Below are positions 58,580-64,000 of a stretch of 64,000 bases of DNA, one piece after another. Position 1 is the first letter of the stretch. The number at the start of each line of letters is the position of its first letter. The position numbers were made by a program, and so were the translations under genes. Below the pieces are notes generated by a model that saw only the letters and a list, made by a program, of their open reading frames with translations, was not told where the DNA came from and did no database searches. The stretch is from Roseibium aestuarii (lineage in GTDB: Bacteria; Pseudomonadota; Alphaproteobacteria; Rhizobiales; Stappiaceae), in contig NZ_VORA01000007.1 of NCBI RefSeq assembly GCF_008477545.1, positions 1-64,000 on the forward strand, in the 5' to 3' direction.

Positions 58580-59314
58580 TCAGCGATCCAGATCCTCCCC
58601 CTGCAGCCAGTCGCGGAACTGCGACTTGGTGCCGAAGAAGGTGTTGCGGTCCACGTTGCCCTTGATGCCGGGCACGCGTCCTTCGGCGGTGTACTGCCAG
58701 AAGTACCAGTCAGGCCGATGGTGATAGACGCGGCTCGGGTGGGCGGCCACCGAACGCAGCCAGAACTGTTCGTCCTGGAAGGCCCCGACCAGCCGGTCGC
58801 GGTGGAAGTCGACGGAGGAGTAGATCACCGGGCGCTTGCCATAGTGTCTCTCGATCTCGTCGAGGAAATAGGCCATGTCGCGGAGGATCTGTTCGCGCGG
58901 AGGCTGGATCCGGCAGGTCTTGGAATGGCCATTCCACTCCATGTCGAGGACCAGCGGCAGCGCCTGAGGGTCCTGCGGGACGATCTGCTTCACCCAGGCG
59001 ACCTGTTCCTCCACCGGACGGCAGAAATAGTAGAAGTGATAGGCCCCGCGTGGAACGCCGGCCATCTTGGCCCCATACCAGTTGGTAAGGAACTTCTCGT
59101 CGAAGTGGTCGCCCCCTTCGGTCGCCTTGATCCAGGCGAAGGCGACCCCGCCCTGACGTGCGGCGTCCCAGTCAACTTCGCCCTGGTATTTCGAGATGTC
59201 GATGCCGTGGATCGCATAGTCCTCGGGGGTCGGATCCGGAAAATCAAAGGCGGAACAGGCAGATAGAAGCAGCAGTCCGGCCATTGTGCAGACCTGGCGG
59301 AGTATTTCGATCAA
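58580..59314 (-). CDS. GH25 lysozyme-like lipoprotein
   Basis: A 244-residue protein with lipobox LSAC (Cys20) and a GH25 muramidase domain. Catalytic acids are in GIDISKYQG (Asp39) and LVLDMEWNG (Asp124, Glu126); WIKATEGG and AYHFYYF are other family motifs. It should hydrolyse the glycan strands of peptidoglycan from the outer-membrane or periplasmic side. The TTG start at 59314 gives a normal lipoprotein signal; ATG 59284 would leave it too short. Confidence 0.85.
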   Translation of the reverse strand: MIEILRQVCTMAGLLLLSACSAFDFPDPTPEDYAIHGIDISKYQGEVDWDAARQGGVAFAWIKATEGGDHFDEKFLTNWYGAKMAGVPRGAYHFYYFCRPVEEQVAWVKQIVPQDPQALPLVLDMEWNGHSKTCRIQPPREQILRDMAYFLDEIERHYGKRPVIYSSVDFHRDRLVGAFQDEQFWLRSVAAHPSRVYHHRPDWYFWQYTAEGRVPGIKGNVDRNTFFGTKSQFRDWLQGEDLDR

Positions 59315-59576
59315 GACAGCGCTCGCTTGGTTAAGAGAGGACTAAGGTTCGGCCGGAACCTGCCGCAAAAGTCCTAATGCTTCGTGGAGATCGCGAAAGA
59401 GTGAACATGGAAAAGGGGCATTGGTTTGACGAGGGGGCCCCTAATGAAAAGAGGACATCTTTTGCCGTGCCGGGTCTGGCGCAGGGGGGGGCAAGGCTTT
59501 AAGGAGTGAAGCGGCTCCGCTCATTGCCGGGGTCTGCGAGCTTCGCCCGTTTCCGATCCGACGCACGAGAGACCTC

Positions 59577-60386
59577 ATGTCCGACCGCCTGACCCTTGCC
59601 ACCTGGAACATCAACTCCGTGCGCCTGCGCATGCCGATCGTCGAGAAGTTCCTCGAAGAGGTGCAGCCGGATGTGCTCTGCCTGCAGGAGACCAAGTGCC
59701 CGGACGCGAACTTCCCCTTCGGCGCCCTGCGCAAGGCCGGTTATGAGCATATCGAGATCCATGGCCAGAAGGGCTATCACGGGGTCGCGACAGTCTCGAA
59801 GCGGCCGCTGACCAATGTCGAGAAGCGCGGCTTCTGCGACATGGGCGACAGCCGTCACCTGGGTGTGGACGTGGAGTTCGCCGGAGCGCCACTGCGCGTG
59901 CATAATTTGTACGTGCCGGCAGGGGGCGACGAGCCGGATCCGGAGATCAACCCGAAGTTCCGGCACAAGCTCGACTTCCTGGCCGAGATGAAGGGCTGGC
60001 TGAAGGGGGAAGAGACCGCGCGCCCGGCCGTGCTGGTCGGAGACCTGAACATCGCCCCTTACGAGCATGACGTCTGGTCCCACAAGGCGCTGCTCAAGGT
60101 GGTCTCCCATACGCCGCTGGAATGTGCGCTCTTCGAAGAGCTGCGCGAGAGCGGCGGCTGGATCGACATGATGCGCCGCTTCCTGCCCATGGACGAAAAG
60201 CTCTACACTTGGTGGAGCTATCGCGCGAAGGACTGGTCGGCCGCCGACAAGGGCCGGCGTCTGGATCACGTCTGGGTGTCGCAGCCCCTTGAAGGGGCGA
60301 TGCGCTCGACCTCCGTACTGCGGGATGCACGCGGCTGGGAGAAGCCCTCCGACCACGCGCCTGTCATCGCCGTGTTTGAGGCGTGA
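59577..60386 (+). CDS. xthA: Exodeoxyribonuclease III
   Basis: A 269-residue AP endonuclease/3'-exonuclease for base-excision repair. Motifs: ATWNINSVR at the start, CLQETK with the metal-binding Glu, VLVGDLNIAP, YTWWSYR, RLDHVWVS and the catalytic SDHAPV near the C-terminus. Confidence 0.95.
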   Translation: MSDRLTLATWNINSVRLRMPIVEKFLEEVQPDVLCLQETKCPDANFPFGALRKAGYEHIEIHGQKGYHGVATVSKRPLTNVEKRGFCDMGDSRHLGVDVEFAGAPLRVHNLYVPAGGDEPDPEINPKFRHKLDFLAEMKGWLKGEETARPAVLVGDLNIAPYEHDVWSHKALLKVVSHTPLECALFEELRESGGWIDMMRRFLPMDEKLYTWWSYRAKDWSAADKGRRLDHVWVSQPLEGAMRSTSVLRDARGWEKPSDHAPVIAVFEA

Positions 60387-60413
60387 GGCTCCGGGAGCCG
60401 GAGGCGGCTCCCT

Positions 60414-61421
60414 CTAGACAGTGATGATCACCTTGCCGCGCACCCGGCGTTCGGAGAGCTCGGTCAGGCCTTCGGCAATGCGGTCCAGCGGGTAGATGGC
60501 ATGGATGTGCGGCTTCAGGCTGCCGTCCTGCACCCAGGAGAGGATCTGCTCCATGTTGGCGCGGTGACCTTCCGGATTGCGTACGATGGCCTCGCCCCAG
60601 AAGACACCGCGCACGTCGCAGCCCTTGAGCATGATGATGTTGAGGGGCAGGCGGGGGATCTCTCCGGCTGCAAAGCCGATCACCAGATAACGGCCCAGCC
60701 ACCCGGTGGCGCGCAGCGCCTGCTCGGCATAATCGCCGCCGATGGCATCATAGACCACATCGACGCCCTCGCCGGCGGTTAGGGTCTTCAGGGCGGTCTT
60801 CAGGTCCTCCGTCGAGTAGTCGACGGTGTGGCGCGCCCCCAGGGTGCGGGCATAGTCCAGCTTCTCCCGGGATGAGGCGCAGGCGATCACCTCTCCGCCC
60901 ATCAGCGTGGCAATTTCCACGGCCGCCTGACCGACCCCGCCGGAAGCTCCCAGGACGGCGACCCGCTCGCCCGGTTTCAGCTCGCCTCGGTCACGCAAGG
61001 CATGAAGGGTCGTGCCATAGGTCACCGTCAGTCCGGCCGCCATCGTGAAGTCGAGGCCGTCGGGCAACTCGATCAGGCTGTCCTCGTCGGAGATGACCAG
61101 TTCGCAGGCCGCACCATAGGGCCGGTAGCCCATGACCCGGTCGCCGGGGGCGAGGCTTTCGACGCCCGGCCCGACGGCTTCCACAACGCCTGCAAATTCA
61201 CCGGCGGGAATGAATGGCGGCTCCGGGCGATGCTGATACTTGCCCTGGATGATGAGCGTGTCGGCGAAATTCAGCGCCAGGGCATGAACCCGGACGAGAA
61301 CCTCGCCAGCCCCCGGGGTGGGGTCGGGAAGGTCCGCGATGGTCAGGGTGGAGGCGGGCCCGAAGGCAGTGCAGAGACAGGCTTTCAACGGAGTTCGACC
61401 TCGTGCTCTCAAGTCTTCCAT
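60414..61421 (-). CDS. NADPH:quinone oxidoreductase, MDR family
   Basis: A 335-residue zinc-free MDR protein of the quinone-oxidoreductase group (QOR-like). ALALNFADTLIIQGKYQ near 50, PAGEFAGVVEAVG, the NADPH loop LGASGGVGQAA and AGEIPRLPLNIIMLKG are characteristic. It reduces quinones or related enones; the true substrate is unknown. The frame is open to 61547, but conservation and the ATG at 61421 support this start. Confidence 0.85.
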   Translation of the reverse strand: MEDLRARGRTPLKACLCTAFGPASTLTIADLPDPTPGAGEVLVRVHALALNFADTLIIQGKYQHRPEPPFIPAGEFAGVVEAVGPGVESLAPGDRVMGYRPYGAACELVISDEDSLIELPDGLDFTMAAGLTVTYGTTLHALRDRGELKPGERVAVLGASGGVGQAAVEIATLMGGEVIACASSREKLDYARTLGARHTVDYSTEDLKTALKTLTAGEGVDVVYDAIGGDYAEQALRATGWLGRYLVIGFAAGEIPRLPLNIIMLKGCDVRGVFWGEAIVRNPEGHRANMEQILSWVQDGSLKPHIHAIYPLDRIAEGLTELSERRVRGKVIITV

Positions 61422-61570
61422 CGTCGATTCTGCGAATTGGTAACACGGCGCCCGACATCCGGAAAGCAGCTGCGGTTTGCGCTTAAGTCGTAGGAGGGGT
61501 TGCCCTGTGGCGGGGTGCCGCTTAAGAAGCGTCACACCCCAAGACATGACAACAAGGAGCTCGGAACGCG

Positions 61571-62116
61571 ATGCGCGGATATTTTGCCGTAGGCGCGGAA
61601 GGACTGTCCAAACGGATGAACCTGGGCAACCTGATGCGTTCGGCGCACGCTTTCGGCGCCAATTTCTTCTTCACTGTCGATGCGGACAAGGCGCTGGGCC
61701 GGTCACCGAAGTCCGACACGTCCAAGAGCCCCGGCCATCTGCCGCTGTTTTCCTGGAACTCGGTCGACGAGATGGATCTGCCCAAGGGCTGCCAGCTTGT
61801 GGGAGTGGAGCTGACCGACGACGCCATCGACCTGCCGAGCTTCGGCCATCCGTTGCAGGCGGCCTATATTCTCGGTCCGGAGCGGGGCTCCCTGTCACCG
61901 CAGATGCTGGCGCGGTGCGATCACGTGATCAAGATCCCGACCAAGTTCTGCATCAACGTGGCCACCGCCGGGGCGATTGTCATGTATGACCGGCACCGGG
62001 TCCACGGCAAGCACCACGAGCGGCCCCTGACGGCCGGCGCGCCGACCATCCTGCGCGAGCCGCACAAGCACGGCGGTCCGATTTCGCGCACCGGGCGGAT
62101 CGTTCCGGGCACCTGA
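61571..62116 (+). CDS. SpoU/TrmH-family RNA methyltransferase
   Basis: A 181-residue SPOUT-knot methyltransferase. Motif 1 is NLGNLMRSAHAFGA, motif 2 ILGPERGSLS, and motif 3 IPTKFCINVATAGAIV. Small SpoU proteins of this type 2'-O-methylate tRNA or rRNA; the target site cannot be read from sequence. AGGAG precedes the ATG. Confidence 0.88.
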   Translation: MRGYFAVGAEGLSKRMNLGNLMRSAHAFGANFFFTVDADKALGRSPKSDTSKSPGHLPLFSWNSVDEMDLPKGCQLVGVELTDDAIDLPSFGHPLQAAYILGPERGSLSPQMLARCDHVIKIPTKFCINVATAGAIVMYDRHRVHGKHHERPLTAGAPTILREPHKHGGPISRTGRIVPGT

Positions 62117-62140
62117 GAGTGGGGAGTTCCGGGCTGTCGG

Positions 62141-62782
62141 TCAGTCGACGTCGACGGCCCGGTCGGCTTCCAGGGTCGCGCGCAGCCGATTGAAGGCCAG
62201 GCGTATGCGCGACTTCACGGTGCCCAGTGGCAGGCCGATGCGATCGGCGATCTCGCTGTGGCTGAGATCGGTGAAGAAGGCCAGCCGGATCACCTCTTCC
62301 TGCTCGGGGGGCAGCGAGCGCAACGCCTCGCGCACCCGTTCCTCGCGCAGGCGGGCATCCATCTCACTGGACACATCGGCCGGGGCCTCGGGCTGGAGCG
62401 CCGGATCTTCCCCGTCAATCTCGTCGGACCGGTCGCGCCGCAGCAGGTCGATGCGCCGGTTGCGGGCGATGCGATAAAGCCATGTGCTGGCGGAAGCCTT
62501 GCGGGGATCAAAGAGATGCGCCTTGCGCCACAGGGTGGTCATCACGTCCTGCACGATCTCTTCCGCCAGCGCAGCCTCGGCACCTTTCTGCATGAGAAAG
62601 CCTTTGAGACGTGGGGCGTAATGATCGAAGAGTTCGGCAAAGGCGATCTTGTCGGCGGACTCGGCCACCTTCACGATCAGCTCTGAGTGATACGACGACA
62701 CCGGGGTGCAACTCCATGCTTGCCAGCCCTTCTTATCAGCTTGCGCGGATTTCGGAAGGGCGGATGCCACACTGTCGTCCAA
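62141..62782 (-). CDS. ECF RNA polymerase sigma factor
   Basis: A 213-residue sigma factor with region 2 (FAELFDHYAPRLKGF, EIVQDVMTTLWRKAHLFD, STWLYRIARNRRID) and region 4 (LRSLPPEQEEVIRLAFF, SHSEIADRIGLPLGTVKSRI). The anti-sigma gene that normally follows, such as a ChrR-like protein, is absent; the next gene downstream is convergent. The TTG at 62782 is the first possible start; the conserved part begins near residue 30, so the true start may be later. Confidence 0.9.
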   Translation of the reverse strand: MDDSVASALPKSAQADKKGWQAWSCTPVSSYHSELIVKVAESADKIAFAELFDHYAPRLKGFLMQKGAEAALAEEIVQDVMTTLWRKAHLFDPRKASASTWLYRIARNRRIDLLRRDRSDEIDGEDPALQPEAPADVSSEMDARLREERVREALRSLPPEQEEVIRLAFFTDLSHSEIADRIGLPLGTVKSRIRLAFNRLRATLEADRAVDVD

Positions 62783-62972
62783 TTTATAGCTTCAGCGTGG
62801 CTCTTGAGTTGCCGCGTCGGGCAGCGTGATTTGCGGATGGGAATTGCGCCGAAAGGGCCTCCGTCTCAACCCTTTCGTAACCGACGCCCAGTAACCTTAA
62901 AGCAAGGTTTATGTGCCGAAGGGCATTTTATCAAGAATGTGCAAGGCATTCGCAACCCTAAACGGTGTGGAG

Positions 62973-63482
62973 ATGATGCAAGCAAAAACGCTGATGGCAG
63001 GCCTTCTCGGCCTTCTGGTATCTGGTGCAGCGGCTTCTGCCCAAGACGCAAAGCTCTTGGAAAAGCACAAGGACTGGTTCGCATTCGCCCATGCCGGCAG
63101 CAATGGCAAGGTGTGTTACGCGCTCTCCGTTCCGACGAAGATGCTGCCCGGCGATCGTAACCATGGCGATGTGTTCTTCTTCGTGTCGACCCGTCCGGGC
63201 GAAGGCGTGAAGGAAGAGCCGAGTTTCCTCGTGGGCTACCCCTTCAAGGATGGTGCGCCGGTCGTGGTGGACGTGGATGGCAAGAAATTCAACATGTTCT
63301 CCAAGAACGACGGCGCGTGGATCGACAATGCGGCCACCGAGGCCCAACTGATTGCCGCCATGAAGGCCGGTCGCGAGATGAACGTGGAAGGCGAGAGCCA
63401 GCGCGGCACCAAGACCAGCTACGCCTTCTCGCTGTCGGGGATCACCGCTGCGATCACCACCGCGGAAAACGCCTGCAAGTAA
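62973..63482 (+). CDS. Invasion-associated locus B (IalB)-like exported protein
   Basis: A 169-residue protein with a signal peptide (hydrophobic core AGLLGLLVSGAAA, cleavage after ASA). The mature domain has the IalB-family pattern KVCYALSVPTKMLPG, DVFFFVSTRPGEG, VGYPFKDGAPV and the final cysteine. IalB-like proteins are periplasmic and widespread in Rhizobiales, including non-pathogens, so no virulence role should be inferred. ATG 62973 or 62976. Confidence 0.82.
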   Translation: MMQAKTLMAGLLGLLVSGAAASAQDAKLLEKHKDWFAFAHAGSNGKVCYALSVPTKMLPGDRNHGDVFFFVSTRPGEGVKEEPSFLVGYPFKDGAPVVVDVDGKKFNMFSKNDGAWIDNAATEAQLIAAMKAGREMNVEGESQRGTKTSYAFSLSGITAAITTAENACK

Positions 63483-63862
63483 GGCGACCCTGCGACGGAT
63501 CCGAAGGGGCTTTCCATGCCGGTAGGTCGGCGGGAGAGCCCCTTCGCTTGTCCGGTCATGGCAGCCATGCGGCCTGCACCGGGGCGGATCCCTTGATTTT
63601 TCCCCGCGCTTGTGGTTTTCAGACGAGCTGAAGACAGGCTGACCGTTGGGTCGGCCATTTGCCGTTTGCGGCAGGGGTCATACGCGCCGGGCATGCCCGG
63701 GCGCCGGCAGGCCCGATCGACGCGGTTCCCGATACGCTTCGGACAGTTGCTCCGGATGCGCGAGGCGACCCGCCCGGTTTGAGCCAGCAGACCAGGAACG
63801 CGACTTTTGACGGCCAGGTCCCTCGGGTGTTCGAGGCCGGCCGCTGGACGGATCAGACAGAC
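63483..63862. other. Intergenic region between the IalB-like gene and rlmN
   Basis: About 380 bases. GAAGGGGCT (63503-63511) and AGCCCCTTC (63537-63545) form a nine-base hairpin with a 25-base loop and no T-run, a weak terminator candidate. No supported gene. Confidence 0.45.
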
Positions 63863-64000
63863 ATGGCGACGACGCTCGACATCGCGCGGGACAATCCCAA
63901 CGCGCAAACCATCGTGGCATCCCCTCAGCCGATCAAGGTGATGAGCGAGGACAAGCCGCCGCTCATCGGCCTGAGCCGCGAGGAGCTGGCCGAGGCGATG
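63863..64000 (+). CDS. rlmN: 23S rRNA (adenine(2503)-C(2))-methyltransferase RlmN, 5' end (partial)
   Basis: The reading frame from ATG 63863 runs open off the window end. The 46 residues visible begin MATTLDIARDNPNAQ and reach KPPLIGLSREELAEAM, which matches the N-terminal helical region of alphaproteobacterial RlmN. The radical SAM part lies beyond the window, so the call rests on the start pattern and on the frequent IalB-rlmN neighbourhood. Confidence 0.7.
   Translation, partial: MATTLDIARDNPNAQTIVASPQPIKVMSEDKPPLIGLSREELAEAM

Overview
The window looks like a stretch of chromosome from a GC-rich alphaproteobacterium, most likely Hyphomicrobiales (Rhizobiales) or a close relative; this is inferred from gene content and order and cannot be made species-level from sequence alone. 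The cues are an rrn operon ending in 5S rRNA plus initiator tRNA, the block DUF3108 / rpmB / phytase-like esterase / cobT / cobS / J-domain protein / bolA, the aroB-aroK-small TM protein-xerD block, an IalB-like gene ahead of rlmN, and ethylmalonyl-CoA pathway genes. No phage, insertion sequence, CRISPR array or classic genomic island is visible; the window is almost entirely core genome.

Layout. 1-190: 3' end of 5S rRNA, tRNA-fMet and a terminator. 0.5-7.2 kb: a KpsC-like capsule Kdo-transferase relative and gmhA, a DUF3563 microprotein, acuI, two tandem alpha/beta-hydrolase paralogues (the first frameshifted) and an ATP-grasp ligase. 7.3-12.1 kb: minus-strand operon aminotransferase-ftsK-lolA. 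12.3-16.2 kb: an SGNH hydrolase, a divergent ArsR regulator/CMD pair around a large dyad operator, and queC-queD-queE-queF. 16.4-22.3 kb: acyl-CoA synthetase, a flippase-GNAT fusion, a YchJ-like protein and a cytochrome c. 22.6-28.2 kb: two tRNA-Gly genes, a ProX editing protein, a CnoX chaperedoxin with a glycine-rich leader, a Lon-substrate-domain protein, Trm112, YggT, MipA and a pentapeptide-repeat protein. 28.7-38.8 kb: bdhA, ispG, pdxY, DUF429, an L,D-transpeptidase, accA, DUF3108, rpmB and a queuosine-precursor transporter. 39-50 kb: LysE, phytase-like esterase, cobT/unknown secreted protein/cobS, J-domain protein, bolA, CorC-like transporter, aroB, aroK, xerD. 50.2-55.1 kb: mch, ecm and ccr. 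55.2-64 kb: tandem-REC regulator, CAP lipoprotein, EamA/MarR pair with twin palindromes, GH25 lysozyme, xthA, quinone reductase, SpoU methyltransferase, an ECF sigma factor, an IalB-like protein and the start of rlmN.

How genes fit together. A carbon theme runs through the window: ccr, ecm and mch carry acetyl-CoA assimilation through C4-C5 CoA esters; acuI reduces acrylyl-CoA; bdhA oxidises 3-hydroxybutyrate; an acyl-CoA synthetase activates an organic acid. Ecm needs adenosylcobalamin, and cobS/cobT encode the cobalt-insertion machinery of aerobic cobalamin synthesis. A second theme is queuosine: four enzymes for preQ0/preQ1 synthesis plus a separate precursor transporter. A third is the envelope: capsule/heptose sugars, a flippase fusion, LolA, L,D-transpeptidase, GH25 lysozyme, CAP lipoprotein and MipA.

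The most unusual items are the flippase-GNAT fusion, the duplicated alpha/beta-hydrolase with one broken copy, the secreted unknown protein between cobS and cobT, the glycine-rich leader on CnoX, the concentric ArsR dyad, and repeated sites in the ccr/ecm promoter region. I did not find a clearly new multi-gene system such as a defence island or biosynthetic cluster.
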